Shown here piece after piece: positions 1 to 7,826 of a stretch of DNA of 64,000 bases (the stretch's first letter is position 1; each line of letters opens with the position of its first letter). Under the pieces are notes generated by a model. It did not search any database and was not told where the DNA came from. It saw only the letters and a list, made by a program, of their open reading frames with translations. The DNA is from Bacillota bacterium. Lineage in GTDB: Bacteria; Bacillota; Clostridia; Acetivibrionales; DSM-1351. The translations under genes were made by a program, and so were the position numbers. Location of the stretch: contig JAEXFI010000008.1 of assembly GCA_023400235.1 (NCBI GenBank), positions 1 to 64,000 of the forward strand, read 5' to 3'.

Positions 1-336
1 TACTATTACAATGCAGTAGCAATAGCAAAGGAGCTTGGAATAACAACCGGAGTAGGAGACAACAAGTTTGACCCTAAGGCAAATATTTCAAGACAGGATA
101 TGCTTGTGCTTGCAGAAAAAGCAATGAGAATAGCGGACAAAACTCTTATGAGTGGCTCCGCAGCAGATATTGCAAGCTATAAGGATGCAGCACAGATAGC
201 TGGTTATGCGCAGAATTCAATAGCATCAATGGTAAAGGAAGGAATAATTACTGGCAGCGAAAATAGGCTCAATCCAAAACAAAAAGCAACAAGAGCAGAA
301 ACTGCAGTAATAATCTATAAACTTTACAACAAATAA
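1..336 (+). CDS. SLH-domain protein, C-terminal end only
   Basis: The frame is open from base 1, so the gene starts outside the window; about 111 codons remain before the TAA at 334. The visible part is the end of one S-layer homology domain and one complete one: alternating hydrophobic and Gly/Asp positions, the FDPKANISRQD segment, then ITGSENRLNPKQKATRAE, which is the typical SLH finish. SLH domains bind pyruvylated secondary cell-wall polymer and hold a secreted protein on the Gram-positive surface. The enzymatic or adhesive part lies upstream and cannot be named. The protein ends directly after the last SLH domain, as in the 3066-aa protein later in the window, and a strong terminator follows 36 bases after the stop. 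Confidence 0.85.
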   Translation, partial: YYYNAVAIAKELGITTGVGDNKFDPKANISRQDMLVLAEKAMRIADKTLMSGSAADIASYKDAAQIAGYAQNSIASMVKEGIITGSENRLNPKQKATRAETAVIIYKLYNK

Positions 337-371
337 GTAAAGTCAAAATATTAGTTAAATATTCCAAAGAG

Positions 372-418
372 GCAGCGTATTAGCGGGAAATAAACGCTAA
401 TACGCTGCTTATTTTTTC
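372..418 (+). terminator. Strong intrinsic terminator after the SLH gene
   Basis: Perfect 14-bp stem (372-385 with 395-408, arms GCAGCGTATTAGCG and its complement), 9-base loop, followed by a T-rich tail. It ends transcription of the SLH gene just before the next open frame. Confidence 0.9.
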
Positions 419-564
419 TGATGATGAATTTGACAGGAGCATGGAAGAAGATTATAATAACAACGAAAAGAACAAAAATAGGTGAGCCAGCAATATACAG
501 CATGAACAATGGTGGGTATATAGCAAACACCCTGCCAAGTAAACAAATAGTTCGGGGTTTTAAA

Positions 565-981
565 ATGTATGCTGAATCTAAAAAGTACATTACTGAATTA
601 GGTTTGAATAAACCTGCTTCACTTAATACAATTGAAGAAGTTCAAAAAAGTCTTGGAATCAAGTTTCCGAGCGATTATGTGGATTTTATGCTGTTTACAA
701 ATGGCTGTGAGGGCAGTATTGGCGAATCATATATTGTAATGTGGCCAATTGAAGAAATCGCCCCAAATAATGAAGATTTTCAGGTTGAAGAATATGTGCC
801 AGGTTTGATTCTATTTGGTTCAAACGGTTCTGGCGAAGCATTTGGTTTTGATATGCGTGCAGAAAAGCCGAGTTACATTATGGTGCCATTTTTATTAGAG
901 TTTGAAGCTGTAATCAGACAAGGAAGTACTATTAATGACTTTTTTGAAAGATTATTTACTGATAACTTGTTTGAAGAGTAA
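565..981 (+). CDS. SMI1/KNR4 (SUKH) family protein
   Basis: About 138 aa from this start. The core matches the SUKH fold: an N-terminal segment where a small-protein helix (SLNTIEEVQKSLGIKFPSDY) precedes a strand-rich centre with FTNGCEG, a WPIEEI strand, and FGSNGSGEAFGFD, the usual G-S-x-G-x-E motif of the family. Many bacterial SUKH proteins are immunity proteins for contact-dependent or polymorphic toxins; others have no known role. No toxin gene is adjacent. The frame is open further upstream to an ATG at 421, but that codon sits 3 bases after the terminator of the preceding gene, has no ribosome binding site, and the extra 48 residues do not look like the family. The ATG at 565 has GGGG about 8 bases ahead. 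Family call good, start and role uncertain. Confidence 0.7.
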   Translation: MYAESKKYITELGLNKPASLNTIEEVQKSLGIKFPSDYVDFMLFTNGCEGSIGESYIVMWPIEEIAPNNEDFQVEEYVPGLILFGSNGSGEAFGFDMRAEKPSYIMVPFLLEFEAVIRQGSTINDFFERLFTDNLFEE

Positions 982-1040
982 ATGATAATACCTTCAATAG
1001 GAAGTACATTGGATAGTAAGTACATTGAATGAGGATGTTG

Positions 1041-1086
1041 AAAGCAGCTAGTGTGAACAAGTTTTTAAATTAGCTGCTTTTGTTGT
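1041..1086 (+). terminator. Possible terminator after the SUKH gene
   Basis: Perfect 10-bp inverted repeat AAAGCAGCTA / TAGCTGCTTT (1041-1050, 1071-1080) with a 20-base loop. The tail TGTTGT is only weakly T-rich. Between here and 1276 I see no gene. Confidence 0.5.
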
Positions 1087-1276
1087 ATGCTCAAGTACTG
1101 TTTAGGAGATATAATAAGAAGCTGCAGACGTTTAGAAAATTTTAGCTGGCATAACTCCACAGAAGCTATACCAGTAGCTCAACCAAAGGGGCTTTACTTT
1201 GGAACTGTTCTATACTAAACTTTAGTGTGCGGCTCTGTTCTTTAGCAAAATATGAAATAATTATGTGAATAAATAG

Positions 1277-1996
1277 ATGAAAAGGAACGTGTGGACTATG
1301 TTAATACCATCCAACCTTGTAAATGAACAGTTTGATGATCGTTATTTTGATGTAGTGGATGCGCTGAATGAAGCACAGCAGATCTATTTCAGGAATAATA
1401 ATCTAGTTGAGAGGATTACTAGGGGAGTAGAATCGAGAACCCCTTTTATCATTGGTGAAACAGGCTTTGGCGCTGGTCGTGTGGTAGTTGCGCTTATGGA
1501 GTTTGTTAAAAAAAGTGGTTTGAAAAATATTTCTATAGAATATAACTCAGTTGAACTGTACCCTTTGAGCTCTGAGAGAATGCTTGATATCCTGAATGGA
1601 TTTAAAGATCGGGTCGGTGACGAGATTGATACACTTGTGGAAGCATATAGAAGTATTGATATATCCGTGGCAGGTTGGCATTCAATGAAAATACGGCAGT
1701 CCTTTGGAACGATTGAGTTGAATCTTTGGATAGGAGAAGCACTTGAAATGGTGGAAGCTTTGGAGAAATCTTGTGATGTCTGGTTTCTCGATGGGCACAG
1801 TCCAAAAAAGAACCCTTCAATTTGGCGGCCTGAGTTGCTTATGGCAATTGGAGAAAAGACAAAACAGAGAGGTACCTGTTCCACTTTTACGGTGGCAGGT
1901 GACGTAAAAAATGCTCTTATTGAAGCTGGGTTTATACTTAAGAAATATCCTGGCTGTGGCGGAAAGAAACATGTTCTGCAAGGAGTAAAAGATTGA
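1277..1996 (+). CDS. Stand-alone MnmC-type (DUF752) tRNA methyltransferase
   Basis: 239 aa; a SAM-dependent methyltransferase matching the methyltransferase half of the bifunctional tRNA-modification enzyme MnmC, which methylates aminomethyl-(2-thio)uridine at the wobble base to mnm5(s2)U. Motif I is IGETGFGAGRVVVAL near residue 58, the acidic catalytic region DVWFLDGHSPKKNP (about 166-179, family DGFxPxKNPxMW), and the C-terminal GTCSTFTVAGDV...CGGKKHVLQG corresponds to the family's TFTSAG...GRKRE finish. The FAD-dependent oxidase half of MnmC is absent, so the protein resembles the single-domain MnmD form known in some bacteria. ATG at 1277 has no clear ribosome binding site; the in-frame ATG at 1298, with AAAGGA about 11 bases ahead, is a good alternative. 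Substrate is inferred from family only. Confidence 0.75.
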   Translation: MKRNVWTMLIPSNLVNEQFDDRYFDVVDALNEAQQIYFRNNNLVERITRGVESRTPFIIGETGFGAGRVVVALMEFVKKSGLKNISIEYNSVELYPLSSERMLDILNGFKDRVGDEIDTLVEAYRSIDISVAGWHSMKIRQSFGTIELNLWIGEALEMVEALEKSCDVWFLDGHSPKKNPSIWRPELLMAIGEKTKQRGTCSTFTVAGDVKNALIEAGFILKKYPGCGGKKHVLQGVKD

Positions 1997-2002
1997 TTTT
2001 AC

Positions 2003-2040
2003 CTTTATATGGAGCAATACTGCCCAGGGGCGCCCAATGC
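2003..2040 (+). pseudogene. Tiny relic of a D-Ala-D-Ala carboxypeptidase gene
   Basis: This 38-base stretch matches 4673-4710 inside the carboxypeptidase gene of this window at 33 of 38 positions, including TATATGGAGCAAT and CTGCCCAG, and would encode LYGAILPRGAQC against LYGAMLPSGAEC. The neighbouring bases do not match. It looks like the remains of a second copy or of a small recombination event. Confidence 0.5.
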
Positions 2041-2219
2041 TTCTACCAGTTTTATGACTAATAATAAAAAAGTTTTCTGGTCTACTTAACCTATATATTT
2101 TCAATATGTGAATTTATGTGTATTATTTATGTCATTTAAGTAATTAATTTACAAACCTCTTAAGATAATATATACTTATGACATATGTTACTAAAATGGT
2201 CTTGGATTAACGGAGTTTT

Positions 2220-2552
2220 ATGTATAAATCAAAGAGTGTTATCTTTTTATTTGTTTTAACATTTAAATATGTAGTATCAGCTCTTTTTTTACTGTTAAAG
2301 ACTATCCTTAAGGAATTGAGTATTGTTCTTCCTTATGATAATTTTGAATATAAAAATACTGACAGCAAAAAGCTGAGACGTTTTAAAGTATATTTTGTGA
2401 TATGCTCTATTTTAGCAGGTCCTTTTTGGGGATGCTTTTTTAATGCAACATCGCAGCATATTATAGTTACATTGGATATCCTATTCTTTTTTTACTTACT
2501 TATTCCATTTCTTTTTAAAATATATTCTAAATATTTACCTTCTGTCAATTAA
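2220..2552 (+). CDS. Small hypothetical membrane protein
   Basis: 110 aa, not recognised. Residues about 7-27 and 84-102 are strongly hydrophobic and a third hydrophobic stretch lies near 56-72, so two to three membrane segments are likely, with a basic, polar part between (about 40-55, KKLRRFK). A ribosome binding site GGAG lies 5 bases before ATG. It stands alone between the tRNA methyltransferase and the glycosyltransferase, 163 bases upstream of the latter. No catalytic motif is visible. Coding status rests on the start signal, the sensible membrane topology and the absence of any competing frame. Confidence 0.5.
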   Translation: MYKSKSVIFLFVLTFKYVVSALFLLLKTILKELSIVLPYDNFEYKNTDSKKLRRFKVYFVICSILAGPFWGCFFNATSQHIIVTLDILFFFYLLIPFLFKIYSKYLPSVN

Positions 2553-2714
2553 ATAAATCAGGTCTAAATACGAAAGACTCCTGAATAACTGAATGGAGGG
2601 CTTATTAAGCTTATTCATCATGGTCTGCATTACAGGGAGTATACAGTATTTGTCAAAAACAGTGGCTTAGAAACTACTGATTTTCACAACTAAAATGACT
2701 AGGAGATTAAATAT

Positions 2715-4010
2715 ATGAAAATAGCTATCATAACAGCAGGAGGCCGTGGAGACGTTCAGCCTTATATTGCGTTGGGTTCAGGATTGAAAAAGGCAGGCTA
2801 TGATGTGCGTATGCCTGCAACAGAAGAGTTTAGTGATCTTATAACCGAAAATGGCTTAGAATATATTCAAACAAATTCAGTTAACTCTCAGGACTTTTTA
2901 AGAAGCCTGGAAATGAAAGAAGCAGCAAAAAGCAAGAATAAGCTGATGTTTGTAAGAACTATGTTTAAGGCATTAAAACCGATGATTGAAAGTATATTTA
3001 ACGAGACTTGGGCGGCATGCCAAGGGTGTGATTTAATAATAACAACTATGGGGCCAATGGGGGCACATGACAGCGCTGAGAAACTTGGAATACCTTGTAT
3101 TCACACATTGCTTGTCCCAGCTTGTCCAACAACGGGCTTTCAATCCCCCTTTACCCCAAGATTTCTTAATTTAGGCATATATAATAAAATTACTCACAAA
3201 TTAACCGAGCAAATAGTTTGGCAGCCATTCAGAGCTATAGCCAACAGGTGGCGAAAGGATGTGTTAGGCCTGAGGTCCTGCAACTTCTGGGGGATGTTTG
3301 ACAAGATTTATCAAGGGAGTGTACCAGTAATATCCGGTTTTAGCTCTTCAATTATCCCTTCTCAAGAGGATTGGCCCGAATCAGTTAAAATCAGTGGATA
3401 TTGGTTCCTTGACGAACCTGAGAACTGGCTGCCGCCGGAGGACCTTAATGAATTCTTAAATGCGGGATCGCCGCCAGTATATATAGGATTTGGCAGTATG
3501 GTGGATAAAGAACCCGAACGTATAACTAAAATTGCAATAGAGGCACTAAGGCTCAGTGGACAACGTGGTATACTATCCTCCGGCTGGAATGGGTTAGGCA
3601 GTGAAAAACTTCCTGAAACAGTTTTCAAAGTCGGTTCCATACCACACTCATGGTTATTTAAAAGAATGGCGGCAATTGTTCACCACGGTGGGGCCGGTAC
3701 TACTGCAGCAGCGTTACGTTCAGGAGTGCCTCAAATAATCACTCCTTTTTTTTGTGATCAACCTTTTTGGGGAGAACGTGTTTCTGAACTCGGTGTTGGA
3801 CCAAAATCCATTCCCTATAGCAGGTTGACTCCAGGAAAGCTAGCTGAACTTATTAATATTGCTGTTAGTAATAATGAAATGAAAGCAAAAGCCAAATTGC
3901 TCGGGAAAACAATAGCTTCTGAAAATGGAGTTCAAAATGCAGTTGATATGATTCAAAAATATTTAAGTACAATAAACAAAAGTACACTAAACAAAAGTGC
4001 GGGGAGTTGA
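2715..4010 (+). CDS. UDP-glycosyltransferase, GT1/UGT80-like
   Basis: 431 aa, the usual length for bacterial GT-B enzymes of the YjiC / sterol-glucosyltransferase-like group. The N-terminus MKIAIITAGGRGDVQPYIAL is the classic acceptor-domain start with the GDVQP loop. The C-terminal nucleotide-sugar half has VYIGFGSM (about 256-263) and HHGGAGTTAAALRSGVPQI (about 319-337) followed by PFFCDQPFWGERV, the donor-binding PSPG-like box with the DQ pair at its end. Members move glucose, rhamnose or similar sugars onto lipids, polyketides or other small molecules. The acceptor is not shown by context. AGGAG lies 9 bases before the ATG. No signal peptide, so it is cytoplasmic or membrane associated. 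The gene appears monocistronic. Confidence 0.85.
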   Translation: MKIAIITAGGRGDVQPYIALGSGLKKAGYDVRMPATEEFSDLITENGLEYIQTNSVNSQDFLRSLEMKEAAKSKNKLMFVRTMFKALKPMIESIFNETWAACQGCDLIITTMGPMGAHDSAEKLGIPCIHTLLVPACPTTGFQSPFTPRFLNLGIYNKITHKLTEQIVWQPFRAIANRWRKDVLGLRSCNFWGMFDKIYQGSVPVISGFSSSIIPSQEDWPESVKISGYWFLDEPENWLPPEDLNEFLNAGSPPVYIGFGSMVDKEPERITKIAIEALRLSGQRGILSSGWNGLGSEKLPETVFKVGSIPHSWLFKRMAAIVHHGGAGTTAAALRSGVPQIITPFFCDQPFWGERVSELGVGPKSIPYSRLTPGKLAELINIAVSNNEMKAKAKLLGKTIASENGVQNAVDMIQKYLSTINKSTLNKSAGS

Positions 4011-4160
4011 AGGGTTAATATAGAAATTATACAATCTGCATAACCCCTTCATTTCCAATATGCAAGCTTTTAGGGGTAACACGCAAGCAGCCCGGTATAA
4101 CTTCTGATACGACGATATAAGAAAATCTTAAGCTGCTCATAAGATGGAATTCCAACTTAG

Positions 4161-4203
4161 CTCCTTATTCTGTGTTTAAATATCATTAATACAGAATAAG
4201 GAG
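4161..4203 (+). promoter_or_regulatory. RBS-sequestering hairpin in the carboxypeptidase leader
   Basis: Perfect 13-bp inverted repeat (4161-4173 CTCCTTATTCTGT with 4191-4203 ACAGAATAAGGAG), 17-base loop. The 3' arm contains the whole Shine-Dalgarno AAGGAG (4198-4203), 9 bases before the ATG at 4213. The stem is followed by TAGTTTTTT, so it could also act as an intrinsic terminator reaching into the start region. Either way it should limit expression unless melted. Confidence 0.6.
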
Positions 4204-4212
4204 TAGTTTTTT

Positions 4213-5196
4213 ATGGCACTAAAAGTTAAAAAGAAAAAGTCAGGAATACGCATATTTGCAACACTTCTGCTTATGGCTGTCATTGCCGCTTTTGTATACA
4301 AATTCAGCATTTTTCCAGTAAACCACCAGATATCTGATGAAAAATATCACGATAAAGCTTCAATGTATTCTTCTTTAAAAATAATACGCAATTATTCTGA
4401 CGGTAAAACTACACAATCTTTGGACAAGCTGAGCAGTCCTAATGCGATTTTGATTCGTTTAGAAGATTATACCGTGATCATGCAAAAAAACAGTCAGGTA
4501 AAAATCTATCCTGCTTCTTTAACTAAAATAATGACAGCAATCGTTGCCATAGAAAGCCTGCATGATTTGAAAGAGGAAATAGAACTGACCAACTCCACAT
4601 TTCAGGGGCTATACGAAGCAGATGCATCAATGGCAGGATTCCAGCCGGGCGAGCAGGTCAGGGCAATCGACCTTTTATATGGAGCAATGCTGCCCAGCGG
4701 CGCCGAGTGCTGTATTGGACTTGCTGAAAGGATTGCAGGCACAGAGCAGGCTTTTGTAAAAAGAATGAATCAAAAGGCGGCTGAGCTCGGTATGGAAAAT
4801 ACTCATTTTGAAAATGCAACCGGACTTCACAAGGACAACCACTATACCACAGTTGAAGATTTGGCTGTCCTGCTATGCTACGCTTTGCAAAATGATACTT
4901 TTCAGAAGATTTTTACTTCACCTCGTCATTCCACACCGCCTACCAACAAGCATGCTGATGGAATAACCGTTAACAGCTCCATGTTTGAAAAACTCAACGG
5001 CAGTAATCTTATCGGCGGTAAAATTTTAGGGGGTAAAACTGGATATACTGGTGCGGCTGGTCTGTGTCTCGCCAGCCTCGCCAAAGTGAATAATCAGGAA
5101 TATGTTCTGGTTACAGCAGGTGCAAAAGGCGACACCCACTCGGAGCAGTTTAATATTTCCGATGCAATAGCTGTATACAGCAATATAGGGAGATGA
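4213..5196 (+). CDS. D-alanyl-D-alanine carboxypeptidase (peptidase S11)
   Basis: 327 aa, with an uncleaved-type signal anchor at residues about 11-30 after a lysine-rich start, then a DacA-like penicillin-binding domain. The active-site SxxK motif is SLTK (S102, K105) and the KTG motif is KTG at 275-277 in GGKTGYTGAAG. It should trim the terminal D-Ala from peptidoglycan stem peptides outside the membrane. The position of the usual S-x-N motif reads SGA (162-164, LPSGAECC), so the customary Asn is replaced by Ala; I cannot tell whether this subfamily normally does this. It is shorter than DacA and lacks the C-terminal beta domain and amphipathic anchor. Expression is probably controlled by the leader hairpin over its ribosome binding site. 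Confidence 0.88.
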   Translation: MALKVKKKKSGIRIFATLLLMAVIAAFVYKFSIFPVNHQISDEKYHDKASMYSSLKIIRNYSDGKTTQSLDKLSSPNAILIRLEDYTVIMQKNSQVKIYPASLTKIMTAIVAIESLHDLKEEIELTNSTFQGLYEADASMAGFQPGEQVRAIDLLYGAMLPSGAECCIGLAERIAGTEQAFVKRMNQKAAELGMENTHFENATGLHKDNHYTTVEDLAVLLCYALQNDTFQKIFTSPRHSTPPTNKHADGITVNSSMFEKLNGSNLIGGKILGGKTGYTGAAGLCLASLAKVNNQEYVLVTAGAKGDTHSEQFNISDAIAVYSNIGR

Positions 5197-5365
5197 TATC
5201 CTTCCGGGACAGACCTGTATAAGGCGGCGGGGGATAGTCCTTTTAATTGAATATGGCGGCATAGATAGGGTTGGAATAAAAGCGTATGCTCAATAAGCAC
5301 ACGGCGGGAAAACATATATTTGTACTTAATGCTCTTACACACGCGCATACATCAAGCACTTGCAT

Positions 5366-6301
5366 TTAGTAAATGGATGTCCCCCATGAATTGGCGATTG
5401 ATTCTAATTCACTAAGTTCATAAAGTCGCTCCCAATATGTACATAAATCATATTTATGATTTTGCAATCTTTCAAGTATGATAAAAATTTCTGGTTGGGT
5501 AAAAAAAGGGTTCTCGATATTTTCTTCAGCCTTGTGAACAATTAACGGAAGGTTATGGTCAATAAAGCTTTTAAGTAATTCTAGTGAGTTTTCACCAGGA
5601 GAATAAAGAACTTCTACGTTTTTCAAAAAGTATGATGTCATTTCTTTATCATAAGCTGACCCTAAATATGTATAAAACATTTTTTCAAGATAGTTTATTA
5701 TTCTTATTGGATTAGTATCTGGCAATTGATTTATTAAATTTTGAATATGCTGAAATTGATTATCTGCTAATTCGAAAACAGCACTTAGGGCGTTGATTTC
5801 TCTTTTTATATTAAGTGGAATTTTTATTTCAGATTTATAAGCTAGTGCATGAGAAAGCTCGGACCAATTGTCTTGGCAAATAGTGCGTAATTGAAGCTCG
5901 CAGTAAATCTTTCGTCCATCCAATTCTTCACAAATATCGTAGTGGATGGATTGGTAGCCAAAAGTATTTTCACCTAATTTCTCACACATATCTTCACGTT
6001 TACTGATTTTAATGCTAAAGTGTTCCATTAGAAGGGAATCAGCTTTGTATAAATTATCTTTAAACTGAACAACGGCCCTGACTCCGACCTTATCATGAAT
6101 ATCATCGTAAGTTTTATCCTTCCAGTTCAGCTTTTTTATTAAACTATCTACTTCCTTCGTACGAAAGCTGGTTTTAGCATAGATGCCTGACGATTTAAGT
6201 AGTTTTGATATTTCATTTTTAATATGACTACCAAATTTCTCATATATTTTTAATTCTTCAGTCCAAAGTTTTCGAATTTCAATGCCACTTGAAGTTTTCA
6301 T
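5366..6301 (-). CDS. RelA/SpoT-domain nucleotidyl/pyrophosphokinase-like protein
   Basis: 311 aa. Residues about 20-170 form a RelA/SpoT synthetase domain: TSFRTKEVDSLIKKL (G-loop region with the basic residues), YDDIHDKVGVRAVV, FGYQSIHYDI, and YCELQLRTICQDNWSELSHALAYK with the catalytic Glu and the ELQLRT signature. No HD hydrolase, TGS or ACT domain is present. The C-terminal about 140 residues are helical and unassigned. Single-domain enzymes of this type either make (p)ppGpp, act as toxic (pp)pApp makers, or pyrophosphorylate tRNA. The start ATG shares its A with the TAA of the upstream gene (TAATG), so the two are translationally coupled; AAAGGTGG lies 10 bases ahead inside the upstream gene. 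No terminator was recognised after it. Confidence 0.8.
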   Translation of the reverse strand: MKTSSGIEIRKLWTEELKIYEKFGSHIKNEISKLLKSSGIYAKTSFRTKEVDSLIKKLNWKDKTYDDIHDKVGVRAVVQFKDNLYKADSLLMEHFSIKISKREDMCEKLGENTFGYQSIHYDICEELDGRKIYCELQLRTICQDNWSELSHALAYKSEIKIPLNIKREINALSAVFELADNQFQHIQNLINQLPDTNPIRIINYLEKMFYTYLGSAYDKEMTSYFLKNVEVLYSPGENSLELLKSFIDHNLPLIVHKAEENIENPFFTQPEIFIILERLQNHKYDLCTYWERLYELSELESIANSWGTSIY

Positions 6302-7413
6302 TATCTTGATACCACCTTTGTAAGAGCATCTGTAAATTCTATTCTTGTTTTTCCATCATCGGTATTACTGAGGGTAAGTTTTTCATTTACGACTTGCTGC
6401 TCTCCTATTATTTTTATACCGCTTTCAAACTCGTATTGAACCTTTTTGATTCTGCCCTTAATAAGTTGATTATCTTTTACAAAGGATTGAGAAACATTAT
6501 TCTGAATAAGTTTATTCATATAACTTTGAACTATATCCGCTGGTAATGAACGACGAGCAAATTCTAATATATTAATACCTGTATTATTATTTGTATGTTC
6601 TGAAATCAGGTGTGTGTGAATTTGTGTTTTTACATCAGCAGATAAACCAGCCTCATTAATGAACTGCTCGGTCGTATCAAAAAATTTCTTTGTTGTAATA
6701 GATGGCTCTTCAATTAATTTACAGCCTAGGAAGTCTTTAAGGAAAAAATCAGCAACTTCACGGGTTTGAAAATAGCCCTGCTGTTGGTCACATAAATATC
6801 CAATAACTTCAGCGTTTCCATTCAGATAGAATAAAACAATTTTGAATAGTTTTGTTTTCTTGGTGAGCATTAAGTCCTTTATATGCTGTACATTAAATGT
6901 AGTTTGACCTGAAGTATTTTGATCCCTCTGAATTCTAACACCCTCTTCTCTCTCAACTTTAAGAATTGCAAGCGCATGCTGGTTTCTGGCATGACAAGGT
7001 ATAAATAGAAGAATCCCGCCGGTATTTTGAGCAGTTTGCACGGCATGGAGGTGTAATGCAATATCTTGTGTTATACTAATTGAGCTTTTTTCACTTACAG
7101 GGAAGCCCTTTTGGAGACCGGAGCCGAAAAAATTTAGTACTGAAGTTTGAACATTTGTTTGAGCAGAGGATTCAAATTGTATTCCAAAAGCATTTGATGA
7201 TCCTATTGTTTGTACTATTTTATCATGGAAGAACTGTGTTAAATCTTGGTCGAAGTCTGTAGGTGCTTCACTTAATATAATATCTTCCGCTTCAAGAGCT
7301 GGATTGATTTTAAGTTGTTTTTTGGAAAGCTTTTTAGGTACGTCATGGACAATTAACATATCTACGGATAAATACTGAAGGACATCTTTCAATTTCTTCA
7401 CCTCATTATACAT
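6301..7413 (-). CDS. Probable NA37/YejK-type nucleoid-associated protein
   Basis: 370 aa. The layout resembles the 37-kDa nucleoid-associated (NdpA/YejK) family: a start around DMLIVHDVP, an early acidic helical segment, ITQDIALHLHAVQ..., a core strand pair GILLFIPCH and HALAILKVERE, then a QTTFNVQHIKDLMLTKKTKLFKIVLF stretch split by basic residues, and EVADFFLKDFLGCKL. The match is by pattern, not by exact motif. The most likely true start is TTG at 7392, which has GAGGTG 8 bases ahead, rather than the ATG at 7413. It is the first gene of a two-gene minus-strand operon with the RelA/SpoT-domain gene. Role unknown; it could be partner, sensor or antidote. Confidence 0.55.
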   Translation of the reverse strand: MYNEVKKLKDVLQYLSVDMLIVHDVPKKLSKKQLKINPALEAEDIILSEAPTDFDQDLTQFFHDKIVQTIGSSNAFGIQFESSAQTNVQTSVLNFFGSGLQKGFPVSEKSSISITQDIALHLHAVQTAQNTGGILLFIPCHARNQHALAILKVEREEGVRIQRDQNTSGQTTFNVQHIKDLMLTKKTKLFKIVLFYLNGNAEVIGYLCDQQQGYFQTREVADFFLKDFLGCKLIEEPSITTKKFFDTTEQFINEAGLSADVKTQIHTHLISEHTNNNTGINILEFARRSLPADIVQSYMNKLIQNNVSQSFVKDNQLIKGRIKKVQYEFESGIKIIGEQQVVNEKLTLSNTDDGKTRIEFTDALTKVVSR

Positions 7414-7826
7414 ATTTTTGTTAATATCTTTATATTTTTATTTTTATTACAATTATTTTATCAATAGTATATCACAATTAACATGTAATTAGTATAATAT
7501 GTAAAATAAATAAATAAATTCCAAAAAAAGTACGAGGTAGGTATAGGAATTAGTAAGGGAGCACTTTTATGAGGTGAAAGTCCACTTTATAATGAGTTCT
7601 AGATTCAATCTTGACCTGCCGCGTCAGAAAATCCGGAGTAAAAGGCCTTTAAAAGATGCCAATGTTCGCTAAAATAAAACAATATAGTTATCCTGGGTTA
7701 TATGTTGTATAATTTACATAAATATTTGATATTCCATAATTGAAATTAAATTTATCAGGCACTCTTTAAACAGGACTGCCTGACACTGTAGCTTAAAGAG
7801 AGACTGTGTTTTAAGGAGCTGAAGAA
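7414..7826. other. Intergenic region between divergent operons
   Basis: 413 bases with no gene. Both divergent genes must be driven from here. Bases about 7555-7640 hold a GC-richer block (GAGGTGAAAGTCCA and CCTGCCGCGTCAG) that looks structured but fits no RNA family I can name. A TATAAT lies near 7707-7715. The leader before 7827 contains a short hairpin, CAGGCA with TGCCTG around 7757-7783. Confidence 0.4.

Noticed and set aside
7555..7640. GC-richer block with GAGGTGAAAGTCCA resembling part of a group II intron or a riboswitch
   Set aside because: No intron ends (GTGYG start, AY end), no reverse transcriptase, and the conserved domain V hairpin is absent. No riboswitch consensus fits.
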